A DNA stretch of 64,000 nt from Rhynchopus sp. YZ270_cl-10 (GCA_964035575.1 CAXIVB010000021.1:1-64000); one strand, 5' to 3'. Shown: positions 37,610-48,638, counted from the stretch's first letter. A program made the numbers and translations. Notes: generated by a model not told the origin, from the letters alone.

Positions 37610-37894
37610 TTTTTAAACAAACAAACCAAAACAAACATGATCACACAAACCATCATGTTACCCAGTAAACCCAGTAAACCCAGCACACTGGTCTAGAGGG
37701 ATCGACCACTGAGTGGTGACCTGTGAGCACACAGGCACCTGCTCCGATGCAGTAGTGCAGCGCACTAAGTGCTGTGCTAAGGACTGGCCAAACTTGTTAA
37801 ACCTGCTGACCCACAAACCGGTTTTCACAACCGAAGCAAAAACAAGCTCAGAAATAAAAAGCTCTTCAAAGGTTTTCGAACCTGACTCAGTATT

Positions 37895-38013
37895 GGATTC
37901 GGCCATACTCTGGTGAATGCACCTCATCCCGCCTGATTTGAGAAGTTAAGCACCAGCAGGCCTGGATAGTACTGGCGTGGGTGACCAGCTGGGAAGTCCG
38001 GGTGCTTGAATCC
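37895..38013 (+). rRNA. 5S rRNA: 5S ribosomal RNA, unit 2
   Basis: Copy of 13407-13525, also with CTGGTGAATGCACC. Confidence 0.97.
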
Positions 38014-38096
38014 TTTTTTCCTTATTTGTGGTGTAACACACAGAAGTTGGTTGAAAAGTGAACTGATAGTATTCAGCGCAAAGCATGATTATTGAA

Positions 38097-38167
38097 GGGT
38101 ATATAGCTCAGTGGTAGAGCATTCGGCTGCAGTCCGAACGGTCCCTGGTTCGAACCCGGGTGTGCCC
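38097..38167 (+). tRNA. tRNA-Cys-GCA: tRNA-Cys (GCA), unit 2
   Basis: Copy of 13609. Confidence 0.96.
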
Positions 38168-38269
38168 TCTCTTTTTGTTTCAAGACCAGATTTTCTCTTG
38201 AGTGTTACTTCTCCCTTTTTGGTTTTGAATTCCATCCCCACCTTGTAAAGATTCGTTTAAGAAATGTAA

Positions 38270-38341
38270 GGGGGTTTAGCTCAAATGGTAGAGCGCTCGC
38301 TCAGCATGCGAGAGGTAGAGGGATCGATACCCTCAATCTCC
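38270..38341 (+). tRNA. tRNA-Ala-AGC: tRNA-Ala (AGC), unit 2
   Basis: Copy of 13782; C33 kept. Confidence 0.93.
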
Positions 38342-38433
38342 AAACATTTTTTGGCTTGGAAACACTGTTGTGATATTTCCAGATCTCGATTCTTTTTGGT
38401 ACCAAAGAAAAAGAAGGAAGCGACAGAATTGTA

Positions 38434-38504
38434 TCTCCTATGGTGTAGTGGTTAGCACTCGAGACTCTGAATCTCGCGACCGCGGTTCGAATCCGCGTAG
38501 GAGA
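38434..38504 (+). tRNA. tRNA-Gln-CTG: tRNA-Gln (CTG), unit 2
   Basis: Copy of 13946. Confidence 0.96.
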
Positions 38505-38598
38505 ACTTTCCTTTTTCTCCGTTTCGTCCCTTGTTATTCTCCTCTATGACTGGTTGAAACACATTCCCACTTCCATATTCTTGTTGGCTTTTATTGAA

Positions 38599-38679
38599 GG
38601 CGAGATGGCCGAGTGGTCTAAGGCGCCAGGTTAAGGCCCTGGTCCCTTCGGGGGCGTGGGTTCAAACCCCACTCTCGTC
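38599..38679 (+). tRNA. tRNA-Leu-AAG: tRNA-Leu (AAG), unit 2
   Basis: Copy of 14111. Confidence 0.96.
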
Positions 38680-38769
38680 ACTTGTTATTCTTTTTCATTT
38701 TCATTTTCAATCTATCCCTTTTGTTTTGTTTTCAAGATTGTGCAAAACACAAAAAGCACACTTGTCAGG

Positions 38770-38841
38770 TCCTCCTTGGCGCAGTCGGTAGCGCGTCAGG
38801 CTGTTAACCTGCAGGTCGTTGGTTCGAACCCAACAGGAGGA
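38770..38841 (+). tRNA. tRNA-Asn-GTT: tRNA-Asn (GTT) copy 1, unit 2
   Basis: Copy of 14282. Confidence 0.95.
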
Positions 38842-38900
38842 GACTTTTTTCCCTTCTCAAACCATTTTCTGTTCTTTGCAAAAGTCATAAAAAACTGGGA

Positions 38901-38982
38901 AGGCGAGATGGCCGAGCGGTCTAAGGCGCCAGGTTTAGGCCCTGGTCTCTTCGGAGGCGTGGGTTCAAACCCCACTCTCGTC
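38901..38982 (+). tRNA. tRNA-Leu-TAG: tRNA-Leu (TAG), unit 2
   Basis: Copy of 14413. Confidence 0.96.
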
Positions 38983-39047
38983 ACGTTATTACCATTTTTC
39001 CGCAGAAAACCCACCTCTTGTGGAAAACAGTTCCGGTCATTATTGTA

Positions 39048-39119
39048 GCAGCTATCGTCTAGTGGTTAGGACGCTCGCCTCACACGCGAGAGATCGTCGG
39101 TTCAATCCCGACTAGCTGT
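39048..39119 (+). tRNA. tRNA-Val-CAC: tRNA-Val (CAC), unit 2
   Basis: Copy of 14560. Confidence 0.95.
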
Positions 39120-39210
39120 AATTTCTTTTTGAACTTTCCTTCACATTTTCGTTCAATGCAACGATCGAAAAGATGTCCCCATGCAGATAATAGTTTTGCC
39201 TACTATCAGA

Positions 39211-39281
39211 TCCGCTGTAGTATAGTGGTTAGAACAGCCGGCTCTCACCCGGCAGACCGGGGTTCAATTCCCCGCAGCGGA
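39211..39281 (+). tRNA. tRNA-Glu-CTC: tRNA-Glu (CTC), unit 2
   Basis: Copy of 14723. Confidence 0.95.
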
Positions 39282-39376
39282 AAATACCTTTTTTTAGACC
39301 AAGTTTTGGAGAGAAGAATTTCTGACTTTTGAATATTAACGCCATCATGTAAATCTGGATGAAGAAAATAATCAGT

Positions 39377-39447
39377 GGCTTAGTGGTCTAGTGGCATGAT
39401 TCTCGCTTCGGGTGCGAGAGGTCCAGGGTTCGATTCCCTGCTGAGCC
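39377..39447 (+). tRNA. tRNA-Pro-CGG: tRNA-Pro (CGG), unit 2
   Basis: Copy of 14889. Confidence 0.96.
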
Positions 39448-39663
39448 CCTCTTTTTATTTAGGTAGTTTCTTGCTTGGGAATTGTTTAGAAAAATTATTT
39501 CCACATCTTTTCGACCACCAAAATCCCAAGATGAAGAAGTTTGGAAAAGTGCATTTTTGTGAAAGTATTTTGCCATATCTTTGTTGTCACCAAAATCCCA
39601 AGATGGTGAGAGAATCTTGAAAAATCATTTTCCATATTTTCACTTCCCAGTGAAAAAGAGAAT

Positions 39664-39735
39664 ACCCATGGTGGGGATCGAACCCACAATCTTTCGCTTA
39701 GGAAGCGAACGCCTTATCCATTGGGCTACACGGGC
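39664..39735 (-). tRNA. tRNA-Arg-CCT: tRNA-Arg (CCT), unit 2
   Basis: Copy of 15176. Confidence 0.95.
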
Positions 39736-39841
39736 CTAATAGTTTTACCTTCTTTCCTTTTCTCTGGGGTGGTCAAATTTAGGACAAGAGACTTTTCTGC
39801 ATGACCACCCCACAATGATTCTTTGGTTTAAATGAATGTGA

Positions 39842-39913
39842 GCCTCCCTAGCTCAGTCGGTAGAGCGCAAGGCCCTTAACCTTGTGGTCGCGGGTTCGAG
39901 CCCCGCGGGAGGT
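39842..39913 (+). tRNA. tRNA-Lys-CTT: tRNA-Lys (CTT) copy 1, unit 2
   Basis: Copy of 15354; C33 kept. Confidence 0.94.
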
Positions 39914-40250
39914 GCTTTTCTTTTTGAATGTTCACGATTTTGCAGGTTTCTGAGATTTTGAGGCAAATGAAAACCAAAAAATATTTCCTCCACTTGATCT
40001 CAGTTCTGTTTCGTTGGCAAGTTGAGAGTGGAATTTGGGTGAAAATATGTGTTTTCCGAACCAACACAGGACTCCCACCGACCGGTGTAGGTTTTGCGTT
40101 CAACCAGGTGTGAACTGCTTCCACTCGCGAAAAGTGCCAGACCCTTTTGCTGGGGATAGCACGTTTCAGCCCCACAACTTATCTCCTTTCTGGGCATGTC
40201 CAGTGTGCTCAGCTGCCGCTTCTTGGCGACTCACCAGTACAGAGTGGTGG

Positions 40251-40584
40251 AATCCAGCACAGAATGGAATGGCTGGGAAATCCTTAGCAATCCATAATTC
40301 AGATGGAAAAACTCCTGACCCGGCTATTGAATTTTCGGATCATTTTCTCAGTCACAATGCAAGCACAGAATGGAAACCAAAACCAAGCACAGAATGGAAC
40401 ACGGCTATAAGACTCCAGCCATTCCATTCTGTGCTGGTTTTTCGTTTCCATTCTGTGCTTGCATTGTGACTGAGAAAATGATCTGAAAATTCAATACCCG
40501 GGTCAGGAGTTTTTTTTTCCACTCCTAACAAATCCTTACAGTAAGCCTATAAGTCTCCAGCCATTCCATTCTGTGCTGGTTTTT
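40251..40584. repeat. imperfect inverted repeat, unit 2
   Basis: Copy of the foldback at 15763-16096, in the gene-free gap 39915-40733. Confidence 0.75.
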
Positions 40585-40733
40585 GGAGCCCATTCTGTGA
40601 GCACTCGCTCGGGCCTGTACTGGAGTATAGCGGCCAGGCCATCTCCCTTCTGCGTTCCTGCCTGTCACATCCAGTGCTCAGTTGCTGCTTCTTCAGCACA
40701 ACCGCATCACATCACATCACCAAAAAATAGAAA

Positions 40734-40804
40734 GGCAACTGGGGGGATCGAACCCCCGACCCTTGGTTTACAAGACCAATGCTCTGCCACTGAGCTAAAT
40801 CGCC
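40734..40804 (-). tRNA. tRNA-Thr-TGT: tRNA-Thr (TGT), unit 2
   Basis: Copy of 16246. Confidence 0.95.
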
Positions 40805-40887
40805 GCTGATTAAGATGCTTTTGCTGTTTCTCCTGCGAAGAAGTTTTTCAAGACAACACAGAAAGGAAAGTGTGTAAAAAAAGAAAT

Positions 40888-40957
40888 GACCCTAGACGGA
40901 ATCGAACCGCCGTTGATGGATTTGGAATCCATAGTGCTACCGCTACACCATAGGGCC
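40888..40957 (-). tRNA. tRNA-Trp-CCA: tRNA-Trp (CCA), unit 2
   Basis: Copy of 16400. Confidence 0.95.
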
Positions 40958-41043
40958 CATGATTTAGGGCTTCAATGCGTTTAGCATGAAGGTGGAAATT
41001 TTGCTGAAAATCCCACACAAAGGAAAAAGACACACAAAAAAGT

Positions 41044-41115
41044 GCGAGGTGCCAGGATCGAACTGACGACCTTAGGATTATGGGACCTACGCGCTCCCGA
41101 CTGCGCCAACCTCGC
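41044..41115 (-). tRNA. tRNA-Met-CAT: elongator tRNA-Met (CAT), unit 2
   Basis: Copy of 16556; C33 kept. Confidence 0.92.
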
Positions 41116-41239
41116 CTTGATATTATCGTATCATTAAGAAATACATGGGGTGCAAATTTCTACAGGTTTGTGTGGCAAAAAAATTTTTTTGAGCCAAATA
41201 ATTTTATGGGCTTCTGTGAAAACAATGACAGTTGTAGAA

Positions 41240-41322
41240 CCTCTCGTAGCTCAATTGGTAGAGCGCTCGACTGTAGAATACTCGGTTATCGAGCGGTCGC
41301 TGGTTCGATTCCGGCCGAGAGG
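41240..41322 (+). tRNA. tRNA-Tyr-GTA: tRNA-Tyr (GTA) with intron, unit 2
   Basis: Copy of 16752 with the same 11-nt intron. Confidence 0.94.
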
Positions 41323-41400
41323 ATTTTTTTCATTTTCGTGTTCCAGGTTATATTCTTCAAACAGATGACTGCCTAAAAACAAAGAACGGTGAGAATTACA

Positions 41401-41481
41401 GCAGTCGTATCCAAGTGGTTACGGAGGTGGACTAGAAATCCATTGGGCTCTGCCCGCGCAGGTTCAAGTCCTGCCGACTGC
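41401..41481 (+). tRNA. tRNA-Ser-AGA: tRNA-Ser (AGA), unit 2
   Basis: Copy of 16913. Confidence 0.95.
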
Positions 41482-41580
41482 GATTCATTTTTTGTTCACA
41501 AATTTTCGTGCATTTTCGTCGTTTCTGTGCTCATTTTAGACCATTTTGATGCGCGAAAATAAATCAGAGTGAAGATTGTA

Positions 41581-41651
41581 TCCTCGGTAGTATAGAGGTC
41601 AGTATTTCCGCCTGTCACGCGGAAGACCCGGGTTCAATTCCCGGCCGGGGA
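41581..41651 (+). tRNA. tRNA-Asp-GTC: tRNA-Asp (GTC) copy 1, unit 2
   Basis: Copy of 17093. Confidence 0.96.
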
Positions 41652-41714
41652 ATTCTTTTTTGTACAGGGCTCCCACTCATTGTTTCGTTTCTTTTCTGAT
41701 GAAAATCAAATCAG

Positions 41715-41786
41715 GCCCCGTTGGCGCAATGGATAGCGCGTTGGACTTCGAATCCAAAGGTTGCGGGTTCGAGTCCCGCACGGGGT
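41715..41786 (+). tRNA. tRNA-Arg-TCG: tRNA-Arg (TCG), unit 2
   Basis: Copy of 17227. Confidence 0.96.
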
Positions 41787-42058
41787 TAACTTTTTGAACA
41801 TTGTTTTTTTGAACTTTTTTGAAAACACAAAAAAGTGAGGTTGGTGTCAAGTGAAATCACAGTGGAACAACAGATACAAATTTGGGTCCAGTGGGAAGGG
41901 GTCTCCCAGGAATTTTGGATTTTTTGGCAGTCAACCCATCCAGAAGAACCTTAAAAAATCTTGGGAAAAACTTGAAAACTGGAAATTCTTTGAAAAGCTG
42001 ACATTTCAGAATTTTTTTCTGAACATGAAAATTTTACTTCCTCCTAAAAAAAAGAACT

Positions 42059-42129
42059 GCACTTACCGGGAGTCGAACCCGGGCCGCTCGCTTGGAAGGC
42101 GAGAATACTAACCGTTATACCATAAGTGC
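42059..42129 (-). tRNA. tRNA-Gly-TCC: tRNA-Gly (TCC), unit 2
   Basis: Copy of 17571. Confidence 0.95.
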
Positions 42130-42219
42130 TGTTACTTTCATGCAAAGTGTTTTCTTTGTGGGGGGCAATTTCAAAATAAAAAAAATTTGAAATTGTTCAA
42201 ATTGCCCAAAAAAAGAAGC

Positions 42220-42290
42220 AACCGTGGCAGGACTCGAACCTGCAACCGCCTGATCCGTGGTCAGGCGCTCTTCCATTGAGCCACACGGTC
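42220..42290 (-). tRNA. tRNA-Arg-ACG: tRNA-Arg (ACG), unit 2
   Basis: Copy of 17732; C33 kept. Confidence 0.93.
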
Positions 42291-42378
42291 CATGTCTTTA
42301 GGCAATAGTATTTTTTATGTGGCCTGCATATTTTTGGAGTTGGAAAAAATGAAAATGGTTGATTGCACAGCTAAAAAA

Positions 42379-42449
42379 GCGGTTACCGAGAATTGAACTC
42401 GGGTCTCCCGTGCCACAAACGGGTGTTCTAACCACTAAACCATAACCGC
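42379..42449 (-). tRNA. tRNA-His-GTG: tRNA-His (GTG), unit 2
   Basis: Copy of 17891. Confidence 0.95.
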
Positions 42450-42565
42450 TTGAATATTCCCACTTATTGGGATCTCAGAAAGGGTTTTATTTCCTGGGAT
42501 ATTGTGAAATATTTTTCAAACATGCAACGAGCGGCAACTCGAGCACAATTTCGACTAATATCGTA

Positions 42566-42635
42566 GCGTAATTGGTCTAGTGGTAGAATGGCCCCCCGCC
42601 ACGGGGTCGGCCCGGGTTCGATTCCCGGATTACGC
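42566..42635 (+). tRNA. tRNA-Gly-GCC: tRNA-Gly (GCC), unit 2
   Basis: Copy of 18078; C33 kept. Confidence 0.93.
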
Positions 42636-42636
42636 A

Positions 42637-43757
42637 CTCTCTTTTTGCGTTTGGCAAAAGCAAAACAATATGTTTCGGACAGTTTCAGGTCGGTCACAAA
42701 CTCGTTCAAAACGAAAAAGTGGAAATGATATGTACTCTTTCTTGCGTAAGGATTATTAGTAGAGAAAAAAATTTCTTGTCTGATGATACGGGTTTTTGCT
42801 CGACATAGTTTGCGAGTAAGTCAGTTCGGTCACAACTTCCATCACAATTGCAAAAAAAATTGGGACTACAACATGTTCATAAACCCAACCTGACTTACAT
42901 GTTTATTTCTTCACAAAATTCCCAGTAAATAAACATGCACATCAGTATGGCCGGTGCGCTGGTCAGAGACATCACGTTTGCGGGCCAACCCCTCTGTGCG
43001 CCCGATTAGGAACCCCCCTGTGCGCCCGATTAGGGACCCCCCTGTGCGCCCGGTTAGCTTTACCCCCCTGTGCGCCCGATTAGGAATATCCCCCTGTGCG
43101 CCCGATAAGCTTACCCCCCTGTGCGCCCGATTAGGAACCCCCCTGTGCGCCCGATTAGCTTACCCCCCTGTGCGCCCGATTAGGAACCCCCCTGTGCGCC
43201 CGATTAGCTTACCCCCCTGTGCGCCCGATTAGGAATATCCCCCTGTGCGCCCGATTAGGAACCACTCTGTGCACCTACCTAGTCACTGTGACCAGGTGCC
43301 CCTACTAATATGCCTTACCAATATGGCCTGGGCTGTGGTATGTCGGGTGTACTACATGCTGGGACCTAAAGAGGAACCACATGCTGGAACACGGCTTTAA
43401 GCCCCCACCCATTTCAGCTGTGGTTCCTACTGTGCCCAGTCACTGTGACCAGGTGCCTGGTCAGATCTGACCAGGTACCCTTACTAATATGCCTGACCAA
43501 TATGGCCAGGGGTGGTATGTCGGGTGCACAAGGGAGTTTCACGATGGGTTATCTTATGCACAGGTACAGTGGATGTAGAAAACCCACAAACCCATTGTGT
43601 GTGGGTTTTCTGGCATAGGACTGTATGGAAAGTGCACGGGTCCACCACAGTACAACCAGTCATGCACCAAGGGACACTGGCTGTTTTATCACTTTTTGAA
43701 CTTTTTTAGACACTGCCAAACCTTCTCCATAATCTGAGATCTTGGGAAACAAGATAA
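42637..43757. other. gene-free gap, unit 2
   Basis: Copy of 18149-19269, holding the minisatellite at 42989-43265 and the duplicated CACTGTGACCAGGTGCC segment. Confidence 0.75.
42989..43265. repeat. GTGCGCCCGATTAG minisatellite, unit 2
   Basis: Eleven copies in the same order as 18501-18777, so the tract did not change length between units. Confidence 0.93.
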
Positions 43758-43828
43758 GCTCGCGTGGCGCAATGGAAGCGCGTCGGTTCCCGACGCCGGA
43801 GGTTGCGGGTTCGATCCCCGCCGCGAGT
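43758..43828 (+). tRNA. tRNA-Arg-CCG: tRNA-Arg (CCG), unit 2
   Basis: Copy of 19270; C33 kept. Confidence 0.9.
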
Positions 43829-43967
43829 ACTTTTTATTCATTCCAAAATATTTTTAGATTTCCTTCTTCTCAGAGATTTCTTGTCACAAAACTTTGCCAA
43901 ATTGAAAATTCAGAAATGCGAAAATATCAAAAAACAGCTCCGAAATTTGAAAGCAATCAAAAAGGAT

Positions 43968-44038
43968 TCCCCCTCCGGGGTTTGAACCCGGGTCGCCTGG
44001 GTGAAAGCCAGGTATACTAACCACTGTACTAAAGGGGA
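43968..44038 (-). tRNA. tRNA-Glu-TTC: tRNA-Glu (TTC), unit 2
   Basis: Copy of 19480. Confidence 0.95.
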
Positions 44039-44137
44039 GGTGATACTTAGGCACAATCCAAAAAGGGTACTTTTGTGCAAGCTACACGGAGTTTCAAACG
44101 AAAAAAAAAATTAAAAATGAAAATCCAAAAAGACAAG

Positions 44138-44208
44138 GGCTCGGCGGGGAATTGAACCCCGGACCTCTCGCACCCTAAGCGAGAATCATGCCACTAGACC
44201 ACCGAGCC
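44138..44208 (-). tRNA. tRNA-Pro-AGG: tRNA-Pro (AGG), unit 2
   Basis: Copy of 19650. Confidence 0.95.
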
Positions 44209-44322
44209 ACGAATTCTCTCGCATTCTCTTCGTAACGCGGCCATATGTTTCCATCATTCCTTGTGTGTGTTTTCGTTTTGAATAAGGTCCCCATGTAAAT
44301 GCTGTCTTCGCTAACAATCAGA

Positions 44323-44394
44323 TCCTCCTTGGCGCAGTCGGTAGCGCGTCAGGCTGTTAACCTGCAGGTCGTTGGTTCGAACCCAACAGGAGGA
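44323..44394 (+). tRNA. tRNA-Asn-GTT: tRNA-Asn (GTT) copy 2, unit 2
   Basis: Copy of 19835. Confidence 0.95.
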
Positions 44395-44652
44395 GATTTT
44401 TCATTTTTTTGAGTTTTTGACTCTATTTTTTAATTTTGAGCTAAAAATCCACATTGTGTGTCATCTTGATGTTGGAACTATTTTTCAGGATTTCCAAGGT
44501 TGTCCCACCAAAAAAACCAAACATCTTTGGATGCTGACATAACTTGAAGATTCTTGACCTGAAGATAAAACAGATTTTGTCAGGTTTTTTTTTTGAGTTT
44601 GAAAAAGTTCAGAACAGAATGAAAAAAGGGATCGATGCAGTGTATAAAAAAC

Positions 44653-44733
44653 GCGAACGGCAAGGTTCGAACTTGCGCATGCAGAGCACACTCGCTTAGC
44701 AGGCGAGCCCCGTAACCACTTGGGTACGTCCGC
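44653..44733 (-). tRNA. tRNA-Ser-GCT: tRNA-Ser (GCT), unit 2
   Basis: Copy of 20165. Confidence 0.95.
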
Positions 44734-44953
44734 TTAATTACCTGTCAGTACTTAGGACGAAGCTTGTACTTTGTTTAACGACACGTTAGTGATCACTTGC
44801 GTGGTCACCAAAAATCATCGCAATTGTGACCACCAAAAAAAATTTTTGGGCACGATTTCGCACGATGGCGGGCTCATTGCACGACGGCCGACACACCATG
44901 TTTTCTCACAAATAAAAAAAATCCAGAAAAATTCAGGTATCAATACAAAAAGC

Positions 44954-45025
44954 ACCTCCCGCGGGGCTCGAACCCGCGACCACAAGGTTAAGGGCCTTGC
45001 GCTCTACCGACTGAGCTAGGGAGGC
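44954..45025 (-). tRNA. tRNA-Lys-CTT: tRNA-Lys (CTT) copy 2, unit 2
   Basis: Copy of 20466; C33 kept. Confidence 0.94.
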
Positions 45026-45127
45026 TCATATTAACTTAAATCAAAGAATCAACATGGGGTACTTGTGTGTACCTGCAGCCACCAAATTTTCCATCGTTGT
45101 TGCGTGAACAAAAGGATCCGGATTATC

Positions 45128-45198
45128 TCTCCTATGGTGTAGTGGTTAGCACCCTGGACTTTGAATCCAGTAGCCGCGGTTCAAACCCGCGTGGGAGA
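45128..45198 (+). tRNA. tRNA-Gln-TTG: tRNA-Gln (TTG), unit 2
   Basis: Copy of 20640. Confidence 0.95.
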
Positions 45199-45315
45199 AC
45201 TTTTCTTTTTCCAAGTGTTTTCAATATTTTTTGGAGCTTTGTCACACACATCTTCAATCTTTGCATTTGATGGCAAAAACATAAATCACAGAAATCAAAC
45301 GAAAAGGTAAAGAAC

Positions 45316-45396
45316 GCTGACGGCAGGGTTCGAACCTGCGCGGGCAGAGCCCAGTGGATTTCAAGTCCACCTCCGTAACCACTTGGATACGTCAGC
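45316..45396 (-). tRNA. tRNA-Ser-TGA: tRNA-Ser (TGA), unit 2
   Basis: Copy of 20828. Confidence 0.95.
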
Positions 45397-45474
45397 ATAG
45401 TTGAGGAAGTACAACGCCCCAGATCCTGAAAATGGGCACAAAAAAGAGAATCCAATCGATCCAAAAAAGTAGGC

Positions 45475-45545
45475 ACCCGCCGTGGGGATCGAACCCACGA
45501 CCATTGGATTAAAAGTCCAACGCTCTACCGCTGAGCTAGGCGGGC
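45475..45545 (-). tRNA. tRNA-Lys-TTT: tRNA-Lys (TTT), unit 2
   Basis: Copy of 20987. Confidence 0.95.
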
Positions 45546-45660
45546 ATTCGTTTTAAAGGAAAGAGTCAATTTCAAGGCTTGTTCAGTTCTTGAAAAAAAA
45601 CTGACAAAAAAGACGAACAGAACGTGCCCCAAGTACCTCTCCTTGAGGGACATTTATCAG

Positions 45661-45731
45661 GGGCGTTTAGCTCAGTGGTAGAGCGCCCGTTCTGCATACG
45701 GGAGGCCGAGGGTTCGAACCCCTCAATGTCC
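45661..45731 (+). tRNA. tRNA-Ala-TGC: tRNA-Ala (TGC), unit 2
   Basis: Copy of 21173; C33 kept. Confidence 0.94.
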
Positions 45732-45827
45732 ATTTTTTTTGCCATATTTTGTTGATTATTTTTTGGTTGGGCCAGTCAAACACACAAAAATATGAACTGA
45801 CATCATTGTGCAGTGCCTGCGATGAGG

Positions 45828-46448
45828 ATGTGTGTGATGGTCCAATTGGCGAGTCTGACCTCATAATGCGTTCAGGAACATCCAAATGACCCATTTTCCC
45901 AACGTTTTCACATTTTTGAGCATTTTGCTATTACGCAATAGTGGTACAATAGGCATTTTACTGGGTCATTTTAACCAACTCTATCAGGACACTTCTGATG
46001 CTCCAATTGGCGATTCTGACCTCATAATGGCTTCATGAGCAGCCGAATAACCCGTTTTCCCAATATTTTCACATTTTTGAACGTTTTGCCATTCGTGGAA
46101 TGGTGGCACAAAAGTCATTTTAGTGGGTCATTTTCGCCAACTCGATCAGGGCACTTCTGGTGCTCCAATTTGCGGTTCTGACCTCATAATGGATTCAAGA
46201 GCACCCAAATAACCCATTTTCCCAACGTTTTCACATTTTAGACTATTTTTGCTATTGCGGAATGGCAGTACAATAGGCAGTTTACTGGGTCATTTTCGCC
46301 AACTCGATCAGGATACTTCTGATGCTCTAATCACATCGTTTAACCTCATAATGCATTCAGGAGCACCCAAATAACCCATTTTCCCAATGTTTTCGCATTT
46401 TTGACCACTTTGCTGTTGCAGAGTATCAGTAAGATGAGGTCATGCAAA
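45828..46448. repeat. degenerate satellite block, unit 2
   Basis: Copy of 21340-21960. Confidence 0.87.
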
Positions 46449-46518
46449 TACAGTTTTGTGCACAATAGAAAAAAATAGTGTGTACCCCAGCTTGGCGATT
46501 CCTTTCGTCATTATTGTC

Positions 46519-46590
46519 GGTCGTGTAGCTCAGTCGGTAGAGCATTGGTCTAATAAGCCAACGGTCCCAGGTTCGAGCCCTGTCACGACC
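46519..46590 (+). tRNA. tRNA-Ile-AAT: tRNA-Ile (AAT), unit 2
   Basis: Copy of 22031. Confidence 0.96.
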
Positions 46591-46672
46591 AATACTTTTT
46601 CTACTACTTTGACTTTGACCTGTTGTCAAAAAATGTTGGCCGTGTAAAAAATATGCATACCCTAAAACAAGG

Positions 46673-46678
46673 CCTCTT

Positions 46679-46727
<49 letters not shown>

Positions 46728-46743
46728 AATCCCAGGTGGAGGC
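46673..46743 (+). tRNA. tRNA-Phe-GAA: tRNA-Phe (GAA), unit 2
   Basis: Copy of 22185, same T·T acceptor mismatch. Confidence 0.95.
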
Positions 46744-46744
46744 A

Positions 46745-47389
46745 CTTCTCTTTTTTCCCCTCAACTCTAATAACAATTTTCAAGGTGCGCTGTGCTACTA
46801 CATTGGAAAAGTGCGCTGTGCTACTACATCCCAATTTTTTGGACGAAAATTTTTTGGTATGTCGGGCGCACAGCTCAGACCCCGATATGGGCGCACAGAA
46901 CACCCCCCCATTGTGGGCGCACAGAACAGGCCCTCCGTTGTGGGCGCACAGCTCACTGTGTGCTGTGCAAGTTTCAGCATATGGCTTCTGGCAACAAAAA
47001 CTTAAAAAAAAATTTTGGCCGAAAATTATTTTTTGGCCTGCAATCAAGTTGAGCTGAGATGCTATGTAACATGTAAGTCAGTCTGTTTCATGTTTCCGCT
47101 GATCAAAGTTCGTTCGAGATGGAAAGGACTGAAAAGGAAGCACATGTGGAAAAGGAAGCACATGTGGAAATGTTAAGGAATCCCCACCCATTTCCGCATG
47201 TGCTTCCGGCAACAAAAACTGATTGCTCCGGGATTTGATTTTGGTACCATTTTTCACCAAATCCAAAAAAATTGGCAGAGTAGCACAGCCGCAAACGTTA
47301 GCATTATGACACGTGTTTGCGGATGTGCTCTCACCCCCAAAAAAAATGGGCAATACAAGGCCAAAAAACAAACGCACAAAAAGAAGTGT
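46745..47389. other. gene-free gap with short repeats, unit 2
   Basis: Copy of 22257-22901. Confidence 0.75.
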
Positions 47390-47462
47390 ACACCTATCCG
47401 GGTTTGAACCGGAGACCTCCTCGGTGTTAACGAGGCGTCATAACCAACTAGACCATAGGTGC
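47390..47462 (-). tRNA. tRNA-Val-AAC: tRNA-Val (AAC), unit 2
   Basis: Copy of 22902. Confidence 0.95.
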
Positions 47463-47583
47463 TGACATTTATATGGTTCGTAGAAACGAGATGGTGTGTG
47501 CATTCACCACCCAAAACCCAAAACTGTGTCAAAATAAAAAAAATTTTGGACAGAAGAAAATGGGAATATGGGTACAAAACGAA

Positions 47584-47654
47584 GGCTTAGTGGTCTAGTG
47601 GCATGATTCTCGCTTTGGGTGCGAGAGGTCCAGGGTTCGATTCCCTGCTGAGCC
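47584..47654 (+). tRNA. tRNA-Pro-TGG: tRNA-Pro (TGG), unit 2
   Basis: Copy of 23096. Confidence 0.96.
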
Positions 47655-47763
47655 CCTCTTTTTTTCAAGTTTTTGTGTCACAGATTTTTTGTCAGAAAAA
47701 CAAATTGTGAAAAAAACTGATCCCTTGAAAAATTGATTCTGGACAATAGAAGGAAAAAAGTGT

Positions 47764-47844
47764 GACAGGAGTGGGGTTTGAACCCACGCCTCCGAAGAGA
47801 AAGGAACTTGAGTCCTCCGCCTTAGACCTCTCGGCCATCCTGCC
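47764..47844 (-). tRNA. tRNA-Leu-CAA: tRNA-Leu (CAA), unit 2
   Basis: Copy of 23276. Confidence 0.95.
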
Positions 47845-47947
47845 TTGCCAACAGATTTATATTAGAAATGAAATGAGAATGATGAGAAAGGACAACCAAA
47901 ACAGAGCAAAAGGAAAAACAGAAAAAAACACAACACATAAAAAGAAT

Positions 47948-48018
47948 TCCCCGGCCGGGAATTGAACCCGGGTCTTCCGCGTGACAGGCGGAAATACTGA
48001 CCTCTATACTACCGAGGA
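47948..48018 (-). tRNA. tRNA-Asp-GTC: tRNA-Asp (GTC) copy 2, unit 2
   Basis: Copy of 23460. Confidence 0.96.
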
Positions 48019-48107
48019 TACAATGAAGCCTGTTTTTAAAAAGAATGCGTCCAGAGAAAGTCTTCAATCACACCGAATCTGAAAAATAAAAAACAAAGAA
48101 AAGAATT

Positions 48108-48179
48108 ACCCCATGTGGGACTCGAACCCACAACCTTTGGATTAGAAGTCCAACGCGCTATCCATTGCGCCAATGGGGC
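48108..48179 (-). tRNA. tRNA-Arg-TCT: tRNA-Arg (TCT), unit 2
   Basis: Copy of 23620. Confidence 0.95.
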
Positions 48180-48271
48180 TTGTTTCATATTCTTTTCTTG
48201 TTTTAAGGAAGTGTCCCTTCACAGTCAACACCACCTGTAAAAATTGTGAAGGAAATTCAAAAATGAAAAGT

Positions 48272-48343
48272 ACAACTAGCTGGGATTGAACCAGCGATCT
48301 TCCGCGTGTAAGGCGGACGTCCTAACCACTAGACGATAGCTGC
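48272..48343 (-). tRNA. tRNA-Val-TAC: tRNA-Val (TAC), unit 2
   Basis: Copy of 23784. Confidence 0.95.
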
Positions 48344-48445
48344 CCAAACTTAGTGAGATGTTGGCAAGGGTCTGACCAACTTTTTTTTGGTGTGCAAAAA
48401 ATTTTTTTCAAGTCAAAAAAATGGGTTCACTGAAAAAGGTTTTCT

Positions 48446-48517
48446 AGCAGAGATAGGTTTCGATCCTATGACCTGTGGGTTATGAGCCCACCGCGCTGAC
48501 CACTGCGCCACTCTGCT
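48446..48517 (-). tRNA. tRNA-iMet-CAT: initiator tRNA-Met (CAT), unit 2
   Basis: Copy of 23958; T33 kept. Confidence 0.96.
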
Positions 48518-48568
48518 TCTAATTACTTCCAACGATGTTTTCTACATGCCCAGCTTAAAAAAGGCTAT

Positions 48569-48638
48569 GCGACCGCCGGGAATCGAACCCGGGTCGAACC
48601 CTTGGGAGGGGTCCATCATGCCACTAGACCACGGTCGC
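48569..48638 (-). tRNA. tRNA-Gly-CCC: tRNA-Gly (CCC), unit 2
   Basis: Copy of 24081. Confidence 0.94.
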